Positions 52,765 through 62,600 of a DNA stretch of 64,000 nt are shown here, piece after piece. The notes beneath the pieces were generated by a model. It was not told the DNA's origin, did not search any database, and saw nothing but the letters and a program-made list of their open reading frames with translations. Source of the DNA: Alicyclobacillus_A sp963788285 (GTDB taxonomy: Bacteria; Bacillota; Bacilli; Alicyclobacillales; Alicyclobacillaceae); the NCBI GenBank assembly GCA_963788285.1, contig CAWBGB010000019.1, positions 124,001 through 188,000 of the forward strand, in the 5' to 3' direction. Made by a program: the position numbers and the translations under genes. Positions within the stretch are counted from its first letter, which is position 1. Each line of letters opens with the position of its first letter.

Positions 52765-53367
52765 ATGGCGCTGAATAAGTTTGAACGAAGAAAAGCTCTC
52801 AAACTGTACGTTCAGGAGAATCCCTTTGCCACTGATGAACAGTTGGCGGAGCGTTTTGGCGTCAGCGTGGCGACGATTCGCCTGGACAGAACAGCGCTGA
52901 ACATCCCGGAGGCAAGGGAGCGCATTCGACAGGTGGCGACGAAACACCACGACGTCATTCGCGCCCTGGAGCAGAGTGAAGTGGTCGGTGACATCGTGGA
53001 ATTGCAATTGAATCGGTACGCCGTGTCGGAGTTCAAAGCGTCATCTGCGCATGTGTTTTCGCGAACCAAGATTGTTCGCGGACATCACTTGTTTGCGCAA
53101 GTGAACTCCCTCGCGACCGCCGTGATGGACGCCGATGTGGCAGTGACGGCGAAAACCGAACTGCGTTTTTATCGAGTGGTGTACCTCGGGGAGACGCTGC
53201 GGTCCCGTGTGGATGTGGTGGCAGTACGAGGCCCTGTCGCTAAGTGTCGGGTGCAGACCACGTCCGAATCCGGGAAAGTTCTCGACGGCGTAATTTGGGT
53301 TGTCACCGAGCCGTCGGGTGTATATGAGTTTTCGTCGAAGGAGTGGAAGGATGAAAATTGTCGTTGA
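52765..53367 (+). CDS. fapR: Fatty acid/phospholipid biosynthesis repressor FapR
   Basis: A 200-residue malonyl-CoA-sensing repressor. The N-terminal helix-turn-helix includes TDEQLAERFGVSVATIRLDR, then a linker helix and a hot-dog domain (VFSRTKIVRGHHLFAQVNSL). It controls plsX and fab genes in Bacillus, and here it is the first gene of that cluster. GAGGG sits very close to the ATG at 52765. Its end overlaps plsX by 17 bases. Confidence 0.93.
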   Translation: MALNKFERRKALKLYVQENPFATDEQLAERFGVSVATIRLDRTALNIPEARERIRQVATKHHDVIRALEQSEVVGDIVELQLNRYAVSEFKASSAHVFSRTKIVRGHHLFAQVNSLATAVMDADVAVTAKTELRFYRVVYLGETLRSRVDVVAVRGPVAKCRVQTTSESGKVLDGVIWVVTEPSGVYEFSSKEWKDENCR

Positions 53368-54352
53368 CGCCATGGGCGGTGACTATGCACCTGAGGCTCC
53401 GGTCAGTGGTGCCATCGAGTTCGCAAAACAACGGCCAGACGTGGAACTGTTGCTGGTCGGGGAAGAATCACGTATTCGCCAGGTAGGTCGCTTGCCATCC
53501 AATATACAAGTGATTCACACCGCGTCGGTGGTAGAGGCCGGAGAGGAACCGGTGCGAGCTGTGCGACGTAAGCCGGATTCGTCCTTGGTGATGGCGGCGC
53601 AGATGGTCAAAGATGGCAGGGCCGATGCCATGATTTCCGCCGGTAATACTGGAGCGCTGGTGGCTAGCGGACTGTTGGTTGTCGGTCGACTGCAAGGGAT
53701 TGACCGACCTGCACTGGCCCCGGTGTTGCCAACGTTTGACGGAAAAGGCGTGATGCTGCTGGACGCGGGTGCGACGATGGATGCAGACAGCAAACACCTG
53801 CTTCAATTTGCAGCCATGGGCAACGCGTATTCCAAGTACGTCCTCGGCATCGAGAAGCCGCGAATTGGTTTGTTAAACGTCGGTGCGGAAGAAGGAAAAG
53901 GCAATGCCGTCGTCAAAGAAACGTACTCGTTGCTGAAAACGGCCGATTTGAACTTTACGGGGAACGTCGAGGCGCGCGAATTGATGAACGGCGTTGTCGA
54001 TGTCGTCGTTTGTGACGGCTTTGTGGGCAACGTCGTGCTTAAACTGGTGGAAGGTGTCGGCGCGGGCGTTTTCGGGGCACTCAAGGAAGCGTTCCTGCAA
54101 AACTGGTGGACCAAGCTGATGGCGGCTTCTCTCGCCCCTTCGCTGAAGTCGTTCCGGCGTCGATTCGACTATGCCGAGTACGGTGGGGCACCGTTTCTTG
54201 GGGTGGCCGGCGGATGTTTTAAAGCGCATGGAAGCAGTAACTCGCGTGCGTGGTACGTCACGTGTATGCAAGCGGCGAGGTTTGTGCAAAACAACGTCCT
54301 TCACCACATCGACAGCACCTTGGACATGGAGCAAGTTCATCGCGGCCAGTAA
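53351..54352 (+). CDS. plsX: Phosphate acyltransferase PlsX
   Basis: A 333-residue enzyme converting acyl-ACP to acyl-phosphate, the first step of phospholipid synthesis. The signature MKIVVDAMGGDYAPEAPV, SAGNTGALVASGLL, LLNVGAEEGKGN, VVCDGFVGNVVLKLVEG and YAEYGGAPFLGV are intact. ATG 53351 has AAGGATG just upstream. FakA (40088) provides the other acyl-phosphate route. Confidence 0.95.
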   Translation: MKIVVDAMGGDYAPEAPVSGAIEFAKQRPDVELLLVGEESRIRQVGRLPSNIQVIHTASVVEAGEEPVRAVRRKPDSSLVMAAQMVKDGRADAMISAGNTGALVASGLLVVGRLQGIDRPALAPVLPTFDGKGVMLLDAGATMDADSKHLLQFAAMGNAYSKYVLGIEKPRIGLLNVGAEEGKGNAVVKETYSLLKTADLNFTGNVEARELMNGVVDVVVCDGFVGNVVLKLVEGVGAGVFGALKEAFLQNWWTKLMAASLAPSLKSFRRRFDYAEYGGAPFLGVAGGCFKAHGSSNSRAWYVTCMQAARFVQNNVLHHIDSTLDMEQVHRGQ

Positions 54353-54368
54353 AGGGAGGAACGATAAC

Positions 54369-55358
54369 ATGGCAGAACGAATGCGCGCAGGCATCCTCGG
54401 AACGGGATCGGCCCTGCCCAAACGGGTGTTGAGCAACGCTGACCTTGAAAAAATGGTGGACACGAGCGACGAATGGATTGTAACCAGAACTGGGATGCGC
54501 GAGCGGCGTATTGCAGAACCAGGGGAGGCCACGTCTGATTATGCGACGGTGGCCGCCGAACGTGCGTTGGAAAGTGCAGGGATTGCCGCGGAAGACGTCG
54601 ACCTCATTATCTGCGCGACCGTGACTCCGGACATGATGTTTCCAGCAACAGCGTGTATTGTCCAGGATCGTATCGGAGCCAAAAAGGCAGGGGCGTTTGA
54701 CCTTTCTGCAGCCTGCACAGGTTTCCTGTACGCGCTCGCCAACGCTGTAGGAATGATTGAGTCGGGACGTATCAAATACGCGGTGGTGGTGGCCGGAGAC
54801 TTGTTATCCAGGATCACCGACTACACCGACCGCAGTACGTGCGTCCTGTTTGGCGATGGTGCGGGAGCCGTGGTACTGGGTCCAGTGGAAGGGGACCGAG
54901 GCTTCTTCGCGTTTGACCTGGGTTCTGACGGTAGTGGTGCGAATTATCTGTACCAACCTGCGGGCGGATCGCGCATTCCTGCATCTGCGGAGTCGGTGGC
55001 GGCGAGGCAGCACTTCCTTCATATGGAAGGTCGGGAGACGTTCAAATTTGCCGTGAAAGCCATGGCGAGCTCTACAGAAAAGGTACTGCAAGAGGCGGGG
55101 TTTACTCGGGAAGACATAGACCTGCTCGTTCCGCATCAGGCGAACATTCGGATTATTGATGCCGCGCGCAAGCGCTTCGGTCTCGATGAGGATAAGGTGG
55201 TGGTAACCGTACACAAATACGGAAACACATCGGCTTCTTCGATTCCGATTGCGTTGGATGAAGCTGTGCGTGAAGGACGGGCGAAGCCAGGAGACCTAGT
55301 TGTTATGGTCGGATTTGGTGGCGGTCTGACGTGGGGTTCCACAGTCGTCCGTCTGTAG
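54369..55358 (+). CDS. fabH: 3-oxoacyl-ACP synthase III (FabH)
   Basis: A 329-residue initiating condensing enzyme with triad Cys116 (LSAACTGFL), His256 (VPHQANIRI) and Asn286 (HKYGNTSAS). In Bacillales FabH chooses the primer and thereby branched or other terminal groups. In B. subtilis fabHA lies elsewhere with fabF; here both are in the plsX-fabD cluster. GGGAGG lies about nine bases upstream of the ATG. Confidence 0.96.
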   Translation: MAERMRAGILGTGSALPKRVLSNADLEKMVDTSDEWIVTRTGMRERRIAEPGEATSDYATVAAERALESAGIAAEDVDLIICATVTPDMMFPATACIVQDRIGAKKAGAFDLSAACTGFLYALANAVGMIESGRIKYAVVVAGDLLSRITDYTDRSTCVLFGDGAGAVVLGPVEGDRGFFAFDLGSDGSGANYLYQPAGGSRIPASAESVAARQHFLHMEGRETFKFAVKAMASSTEKVLQEAGFTREDIDLLVPHQANIRIIDAARKRFGLDEDKVVVTVHKYGNTSASSIPIALDEAVREGRAKPGDLVVMVGFGGGLTWGSTVVRL

Positions 55359-55400
55359 ATGTGTGTCCGACAAACCGGGTGTACACAGGTGGGAGGAATT

Positions 55401-56342
55401 GTGTTGAAAACGGCTTTTGTATTTCCGGGGCAAGGCGCTCAGTACGTGGGGATGGGTAAAGATTTGATGGACAAATACGAAGTGGCCCGCCGCACGTTTG
55501 AGGAAGCGGATGCTGCCCTTGGTTTTTCACTCAGTGACATCATCTTGGACGGACCGGATTCGGACCTCAAGTTGACGTACCACACGCAGCCAGCACTGCT
55601 CACCGTGAGCATCGCCGCCTATCGCGTGTTTGTGGAACAGTCCTCGGTCACCCCAGTGTGCGTGGCCGGACATAGCCTGGGTGAATACACGGCGCTGGTT
55701 GCTGCTGGTGTGTTGGACTTCGCGGACGCCGTGCGGTTGGTGCACTGGCGCGGCAAGTGGATGGACGAGGCGGTTCCTGCGGGGGTCGGTGCCATGTCAG
55801 CCGTGCTCGGAATGGACGCTAGCTCGCTTGAACAGGTGTGTCGAGATGCGTCGGAGGGCTCGGAGGTCGTGGAGTTGGCCAATCTGAATTGCCCTGGTCA
55901 GATTGTGATCTCAGGCACGCGCGCGGCTGTAGAACGTGCCGGCGCTCTGGCGAAGGAGCGAGGAGCGAAGCGCGTCATTCCGCTAGAGGTGAGTGGGCCG
56001 TTCCACTGCAGTTTGATGAAGCCTGCAGCGGAGAAACTTGCACGTGCGTTGGCCGAGACCATGTTTCACGAGAGTTCGATTCCGGTTGTCGCCAACGTGG
56101 ACGCAGAGGCTCGCACGCAAACGGACGAAATCCGACGCGCATTGGAAGCACAGCTCTACTCCTCCGTTCGCTGGGAAGACGATGTGCATACCATGCTGGG
56201 GCTTGGTGTGGAAGCATTCCTCGAATTTGGCCCAGGTACCGTGCTGTCTGGACTGATTCGCAAGATTGCGAAAGGAATTCCGACCTTGCACGTAGAAAAT
56301 GATACTTCCCTGCAAGAATCCTTGCAGGCGCTTCACGGATAA
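55401..56342 (+). CDS. fabD: Malonyl-CoA:ACP transacylase
   Basis: A 313-residue transacylase. FVFPGQGAQYVGMGKDL at the start, nucleophile Ser92 in VAGHSLGEYTALV, and the His in VSGPFHCSLMKPA are present. GTG 55401 with GGGAGGAA five bases upstream is preferred; TTG 55404 is also possible, and the frame back to 55359 has no family homology. Confidence 0.95.
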   Translation: MLKTAFVFPGQGAQYVGMGKDLMDKYEVARRTFEEADAALGFSLSDIILDGPDSDLKLTYHTQPALLTVSIAAYRVFVEQSSVTPVCVAGHSLGEYTALVAAGVLDFADAVRLVHWRGKWMDEAVPAGVGAMSAVLGMDASSLEQVCRDASEGSEVVELANLNCPGQIVISGTRAAVERAGALAKERGAKRVIPLEVSGPFHCSLMKPAAEKLARALAETMFHESSIPVVANVDAEARTQTDEIRRALEAQLYSSVRWEDDVHTMLGLGVEAFLEFGPGTVLSGLIRKIAKGIPTLHVENDTSLQESLQALHG

Positions 56343-56383
56343 GCTGAACACATCAGACGAGGAGTCTGCAAGGGGGGAAGACT

Positions 56384-57121
56384 GTGACTGGGCGAGTTTC
56401 CATTGTAACGGGGGCGTCGCGCGGCATTGGGCGGGCGATCGCAGTAAAACTCGGCAAGGGCGGCGGACAAGTCGTTGTCAACTACGTCGGACGGATTGAC
56501 GATGCCCGCGAGACGGCGCGTCTCGTCGAAGACGCCGGTGGCCGAGCCATTGTCGAACAGGCAGACGTCAGCATTGCAGCAGATGCCGACAGGTTGGTAG
56601 AATCGGCGCTAGCGGCGTTTGGCCGCGTCGACGTGGTCGTGAACAACGCCGGCATTACCCGAGACACTCTGATTTTGCGCATGAAGGACGAAGACTGGGA
56701 CGCGGTGATGAACACCAACTTGAAAGGCGCGTTCCACATGATCCGATCCGCCGCGCGCCCGATGATGAAGCAGCGGCACGGCCGAATCGTCAACATTGCG
56801 TCGGTGGTGGGGATTGTCGGCAACGCGGGACAAGCCAACTATGTCTCGGCGAAGGCCGGGCTGATTGGATTGACGAAGACGGCTGCACGTGAATTGGCCG
56901 GTCGTGGCATTACGGTTAACGCAGTTGCGCCGGGATTTATCGAGACCGACATGACGGCGGAATTGCAGAGCGATGTAGTGGCTAAAATGGTAGAGCAGAT
57001 CCCGCTAGGCCACGTCGGAAAGCCGGAGGACGTCGCCAACGCCGTCGGCTTCCTCGCTTCGGACGAGGCGGCCTACATCACCGGCCAAGTTTTGAATGTC
57101 GACGGCGGCATGGTCATGTAG
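56384..57121 (+). CDS. fabG: 3-oxoacyl-ACP reductase
   Basis: A 245-residue NADPH-dependent short-chain dehydrogenase: VTGASRGIGRAIA, VVNNAGITRD, Ser-Tyr153-x3-Lys157 in ANYVSAKAG, and the C-terminal GFLASDEAAYITGQVLNVDG. GTG 56384 follows AAGGGGGG. It reduces the beta-keto group in each elongation round. Confidence 0.96.
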   Translation: MTGRVSIVTGASRGIGRAIAVKLGKGGGQVVVNYVGRIDDARETARLVEDAGGRAIVEQADVSIAADADRLVESALAAFGRVDVVVNNAGITRDTLILRMKDEDWDAVMNTNLKGAFHMIRSAARPMMKQRHGRIVNIASVVGIVGNAGQANYVSAKAGLIGLTKTAARELAGRGITVNAVAPGFIETDMTAELQSDVVAKMVEQIPLGHVGKPEDVANAVGFLASDEAAYITGQVLNVDGGMVM

Positions 57122-57262
57122 TATACTCTTGTCCAGAGCCTTGCCGTTTTGTCATCATCGCCTGTTATCCGGAACATTGTAGACGGGGATGCAAGTCTGT
57201 GCCCGGTGACTCGGCTGATGTTACCGATGCGGCGTAGGTCTGTGTATTGAGGAGGTGGGAAC

Positions 57263-57496
57263 GTGTCTGATACGTTCAATCGTGTAAAGAACATTATCGT
57301 AGACCGGCTCGATGTGGATGAGTCGAAGGTAACATTGGAGTCAACCTTCAAAGACGACCTCGGAGCGGATTCCCTCGATGTGGTCGAGTTGATTATGGAG
57401 CTGGAAGACGAATTTGATCTCGAAATATCCGACGAGGATGCCGAGAAGATTCGTACGGTTGGAGATGTAGTTACATATATCGAGCAACACCAGTAA
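57263..57496 (+). CDS. acpP: Acyl carrier protein
   Basis: A 77-residue ACP. The phosphopantetheine site is Ser37 in DDLGADSLDVVELIMELED. Strongly acidic, with helix pattern as expected. AGGAGGTGG precedes the GTG at 57263. A 141-base non-coding space separates it from fabG. Confidence 0.97.
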   Translation: MSDTFNRVKNIIVDRLDVDESKVTLESTFKDDLGADSLDVVELIMELEDEFDLEISDEDAEKIRTVGDVVTYIEQHQ

Positions 57497-57570
57497 CACC
57501 AGCTTTCACACTAAGCAACAGAGTCCCGCGCAGTTGCCGGGGCTTTCTGTTATGTAGCGGGGGTGACGGC

Positions 57571-58815
57571 GTGAAACGAGTGGTTATTACAGGAGTGGGT
57601 GTTGTGACACCCATCGGCAATGACGTTTCCACGTTTTGGGACCACCTGATTGCTGGCCAGTCTGGTATATCGCGCATTGAATCCATGGACGTATCCGAGT
57701 ATCCTTGTCAGATTGCAGGTGAGGTCAAGGAGTTCGATCCGGGACAGTACATGGACAAAAAGGAAGCCCGCCGATTCGACCGTTTCACGCAGTTTGCAGT
57801 GGCGGCTTCCGTGCAGGCCATGCAAGATGCAGCACTTCGCATCACTGATGAGAACGCCGAACGCTGCGGTGTCTACATTGGTTCCGGAATTGGCGGTATC
57901 CACACGTTGTTGGACAACTACAAGGTACTGCTGGACAGAGGCCCGAAGCGGGTCAGTCCGTTTGTCGTACCGACGATGATTGCCAACATGGCGTCCGGTC
58001 AAGTTTCCATTATGTTTGGTTTGAAGGGCCCGAACAGTTCACCGATCTCCGCGTGTGCAACGGGCACGAATGCGATAGGCGACGCGTTCAAAATGATTCA
58101 ACGCGGCGCTGCGGACGTGATGCTGGCTGGCGGCGCCGAAGCGGCAATTGTGGATTTGGCTTTGGCAGGATTCGGGAACGCGAAGGCGTTGTCTACGCGC
58201 AATGACGACCCGGAGCGGGCAAGCCGACCGTTTGATATGAACCGCGATGGCTTTGTCATGGCTGAAGGCGCGGGAGTGGTTGTCCTCGAGTCTCTCGAGC
58301 ACGCGCAGGCGCGTGGTGCCAAGATTTATGCGGAGATTATCGGCTATGGCATGTCTGGTGATGCGTACCATATCACCGCGCCGGAACCAGAAGGTCGAGG
58401 CGCCTACCAGGCGATGCGAGAGGCGCTTAGTGACGCTGGCATTCAGCCGGAAGATGTGAGTTACATTAACGCACATGGAACGTCCACGGATGTGGGGGAC
58501 AAGTTGGAGACGCTCGCCATCAAGAAGACTTTTGGGGATCACGCTTACAAGTTGGCGGTCAGTTCCATCAAGTCGATGACAGGCCATATGCTGGGTGCGG
58601 CTGGTGCCGTGGAAGCAATAGCGACGGTCCTGACGCTTCGCGAAGGCGTTCTGCCACCGACCATCAACTACGAGACGCCAGACCCAGAGTGCGACTTGGA
58701 TTATGTACCGAACCAGGCCCGCAAACAGGACGTGGAAATTGCCATCTCCAACTCGTTCGGCTTTGGAGGGCACAATGCGGTCATCGTTTTGAAGAAGTTT
58801 TCAGCCGCACCGTAA
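57571..58815 (+). CDS. fabF: 3-oxoacyl-ACP synthase II (FabF)
   Basis: A 414-residue elongating condensing enzyme with Cys162 (ISACATGTNAI), His302 (INAHGTSTDVGD) and His339 (SMTGHMLGAAGA). The start MKRVVITGVGVVTPIG fits a GTG at 57571. It lies between acpP and rnc, where B. subtilis has no fabF. A strong terminator follows. Confidence 0.96.
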   Translation: MKRVVITGVGVVTPIGNDVSTFWDHLIAGQSGISRIESMDVSEYPCQIAGEVKEFDPGQYMDKKEARRFDRFTQFAVAASVQAMQDAALRITDENAERCGVYIGSGIGGIHTLLDNYKVLLDRGPKRVSPFVVPTMIANMASGQVSIMFGLKGPNSSPISACATGTNAIGDAFKMIQRGAADVMLAGGAEAAIVDLALAGFGNAKALSTRNDDPERASRPFDMNRDGFVMAEGAGVVVLESLEHAQARGAKIYAEIIGYGMSGDAYHITAPEPEGRGAYQAMREALSDAGIQPEDVSYINAHGTSTDVGDKLETLAIKKTFGDHAYKLAVSSIKSMTGHMLGAAGAVEAIATVLTLREGVLPPTINYETPDPECDLDYVPNQARKQDVEIAISNSFGFGGHNAVIVLKKFSAAP

Positions 58816-58828
58816 TCGTGGTCAGTAC

Positions 58829-58854
58829 CCCCCGACCCGGGTCGGGGGTCTTTT
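58829..58854 (+). terminator. Terminator after fabF
   Basis: Perfect palindrome CCCCCGACCCGGGTCGGGGG (58829-58848) followed by TCTTTT. Confidence 0.9.
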
Positions 58855-58931
58855 GTTCTACCGATTACGCTTTGAACATACGTTGCTGTACACGCATGTC
58901 AAGACAGATATAATCAAGGGGTTATGCCGAA

Positions 58932-59657
58932 ATGGCGGGGACAAAATGGGACGACTTGTTGTCTGCGCTGGGAATTCAGTTTGCATCTCAAGCACTGCTC
59001 AAGCAAGCTTTTACACATGCATCCTACCGCAATGAACACCGTAGACCACAATTGAAAGACAATGAACGCCTGGAATTTCTCGGTGATGCCGTGTTGGAAC
59101 TGGTTGTCAGTGATTACTTGTACCGAACGAAATCCACCCTTCCTGAGGGGGAACTGACCCGGTTACGAGCTTCGATTGTTTGTGAGCCTAGTCTGGTACA
59201 CTTCGCTCGTCGACTTCACTTTGATCAGTTCATCCGTCTAGGACGGGGTGAAGAGCGGTCTGGTGGGCGAAATCGCCCTGCGCTTCTCGCCGACGTATTC
59301 GAGGCGTTCATCGGTGCGTTGTATCTGGATCAAGGACTCGAGGCGGTTCAATCCTTTATGGAAGTACACTTTTTTCCGTATTTGCAGGAGTACGCTGCGG
59401 GTTTGGACTACAAGACGTCGCTCCAGGAGTGGGTTCAACAGAACGGCGGAGGTAAGGAGCTGCGTTATGTGATTGTCGAAGAGCGCGGCCCAGCCCACGC
59501 GCGCGAGTTTGTCGTTCAGGTGTGGATAGGCTCGGACATGATGGGACAAGGTGTCGGCAGGTCCAAGAAGGAAGCCGAGCAAAAGGCCGCGCGCGAAGCA
59601 CTGGGTAAACTCGGGAAAGCGCCAGGGGGCTTAGCAGGTGTTTCTGAAAAAGATTGA
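58932..59657 (+). CDS. rnc: Ribonuclease III
   Basis: A 241-residue double-strand-specific endoribonuclease. The signature NERLEFLGDAVLELVVSDYL and the ALLADVFEAFIGALYLDQG stretch form the catalytic domain. The dsRNA-binding domain starts near residue 158 (DYKTSLQEWVQQNGGG) and ends GRSKKEAEQKAAREAL. A TATAAT at 58909 may belong to its promoter. The 3' end overlaps smc by 20 bases. Confidence 0.95.
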   Translation: MAGTKWDDLLSALGIQFASQALLKQAFTHASYRNEHRRPQLKDNERLEFLGDAVLELVVSDYLYRTKSTLPEGELTRLRASIVCEPSLVHFARRLHFDQFIRLGRGEERSGGRNRPALLADVFEAFIGALYLDQGLEAVQSFMEVHFFPYLQEYAAGLDYKTSLQEWVQQNGGGKELRYVIVEERGPAHAREFVVQVWIGSDMMGQGVGRSKKEAEQKAAREALGKLGKAPGGLAGVSEKD

Positions 59658-62600
59658 TGTCATCGGTTTTAAATCGTTTGCGGACAAAACGAGTATCGAG
59701 TTTTCACCTGGCATCACTGCCGTCGTCGGCCCAAACGGGAGTGGCAAGAGCAACATTGCTGACGCCATTCGTTGGGTACTGGGCGAACAAAGTGCGCGCA
59801 ATTTACGTGGCAGCAAGATGGAAGACGTGATCTTCGCAGGGAGTGACAGTCGTCGTCCGACCAATTTCTGTGAGGTATCACTGACGTTGGACAACTCGGA
59901 CGGACACCTGCCGGTGCAGTTCAACGAAGTGGTCATTACGCGGCGTGTGTATCGGTCTGGAGAGAGCGAGTATTTACTGAATAAGCAGCCTTGCCGATTG
60001 AAGGACATCCTCGAACTGTTCATGGACTCTGGCATGGGCCGTGAGTCCTATTCCATTATTGGACAAGGGCGCATAGAAGAAATGCTGTCCACCCGCCCAG
60101 AAGATAGGCGTGGTCCCTTCGAAGACGCTGCCGGAATTGTCAAGTACAAGTTTCGTCGGCGCGAGGCGGAACGAAAGTTGGCGGAGACCGCTGCGAACAT
60201 CGTACGCGTGGACGACATCCTATCCGAACTTGAGCGTCAGGCTGGGCCTCTCGAAAAGGAAGCACAGCGCGCTGAACAATACAGGCAGTACGAGCAGGAA
60301 TTGACGGCCCTGGACATCTCACTGCTCGTGCGCGATATTGAACTGCTGCAAGAGCGCTGGAAGGACGTCGCTGCCAATGTCGACCAGGCGGCGCGCCAGA
60401 GACAAATCGCCAGTGAGGTTTTAAAGCAATCCGACCTGCGTCTGCAGCAGGCAAAAGCTAAGTTTGACGCCAAGAACGCAGAAGCGGAAGCCGTTCAAAA
60501 ACAGCTGTTGGAGGCCGTCGAAAGTCGGCAGCGGACGGAAGGCAACCTAGAACTAGCGAGGGAACGGGCGAAAAACGCTGAACAAAGTATCGCCGACCGG
60601 GAGCGACAGCGGTCCCAAATGTCGGAAGACAAGCAAGCCTTGGAGTCGCAGGTGCACGCGCTGTCTGAGCGCAAGGGTCGTGTGGAAGCTCAGCTTCAAA
60701 TCAAGACGGCTGAGTTGGAAGCGGCAGCGTACGCCGTGGATCCCGCGGAACGCCAACGGTTAGAGCGCGAGATTGAGCAACTGAACGCAGATCTCATCGA
60801 ATATCATCACAAAGCTGCTGCCTTGCGCAATGAACTGAAGATGTCTGAGGAGTCAATGTCCCAGGAGGGGCGGAAAAAGGCGCGGCTGGAGGAAGACAGG
60901 CAGCGATGGGAACAAGAGCTGCAAAAGTATCAGGAACTGCGGAAGCGTCTTCATGAAGAAGGAAACCAGGTCATGGAAGTGCTGCACCGGAATGCGGTGG
61001 AGCTTGATGAAACGTCTCACTCGCTGCGCGAGCGCGCTCAGGAAGAAGCGTCTGTCGTCACAAAAATACACCAGGCAAAGTCGTTAGTGGCCTCCCTGCA
61101 GTCCAAGTACGAACTCCTGAGGGAACTGGAAGAAGGCTACGACGGGTATGCCCTTGGTGCAAAAACGGTGTTACAAAACGCGGCAAAGGGACGGCTGCAG
61201 GGGGTGCACGGGCCACTCGCATCACTGGTGCAAGTGCCCAAACAGTACGAAACGGCTATCGAAACTGCACTCGGCGGTACTGTGCAAAACATTGTAGTCA
61301 GTACAGAAGCAGATGCACGAGCCGCCATTGAGATGTTGAAGCAGCGACAGGCAGGGCGGGCGACGTTTATGCCGCTGTCGGTCATTCGCGGGCGGTCTAT
61401 CGCCCCTGGTGAGCTGGCCAAGGTCACCGGGGTAGAGGGCTATGTCGGGGTCGCAAGCGATTTGGTGCGTTGTGCTCCCGAGTACACGGAGGTCGTACGA
61501 CATTTGCTTGGCAACGTATTGGTTGCGCAAAAGCTCATCCATGCGAACGAGATTGCACGCAAATTGGAGTACCGAGTGCGCATTGTCACATTGGAAGGCG
61601 ATATCGTCAGCCCAGGTGGGGTGATGTCGGGCGGCAGTCACGTGCGCAAAGGCCCCGGCCTTTTGGGAAGGTCACGAGAAAAGAATGACGTCGAACGGCA
61701 AATTCGTGAGGCAGAGCAGGCGGTGGCGGACTGGGAAGCAAAACAGGCTGCGCTGCGCGCGGAAATGACGTCTTTACAACAGCACCAAAAGCGGCTTCTC
61801 GATGAAAACGAGAACCTGAAAAAGACGTTGAACGCGTTGGAAACGGAAAGCCGCGAAGCGGCAGCGAATGAACAGAACGCAGCGGACAGGCTGCAGAATG
61901 TCATGTGGGAATTCGAGCAACTCAACACGGGGCAGCAGGTGTGGGAGGAGCGCCTCGAGCAGGCGCGGCGGCAGCTGCAGGAAACAGAGTCGAAATTGGC
62001 CCGGATTGAACAGGCTATAGCCCAGAAACGCCGTGAATTGCAGGAGCGCGAGAAAGCGGTGGAAAGCGCGCAGGAGTCCCTGACCGCGCTGCGCGTGGAA
62101 GTGGCGACGCTCACGCAGGAGTCGGACGTATTGAAGGGTCAGTTGCGAGAACTTGCGGATCGGAGTCGGCGAATCGCAACGAGAGAGAGTCAGTTGCTCA
62201 ACGAGATCACGGAGTTTTCGGCCACGCAATCGGCGTGTCTGCAGGAGATTGCGGATACAGAGCAGAGGCTCCAGGAACTCACGGATGTCGTCCGCGACCT
62301 AGAAGCTCGGCTGGCTGTCATTCGGCAGGAACGACAGTATATGGAAGCCAGTGTGATAGAAGCGGAGAAGGTGTATCGGGCGCAGCAACAAGCAGTGACT
62401 TCCGCAGACGAGCAGTTGCATCGAGCGGAAGTTCTCGCAGAGCGCACGGACATGGAACTGAACCACGCTTTGCGGAAGATGGGCGACAACTACCATATGA
62501 CGTACGAATGGGCGAAAGAGCATTATCCGGCCGTGGAGAACGAAGAGGAATCAAAGCGAGTGGCGGATAGCTTACGGCGGAAGATGGCAGCGCTCGGTGA

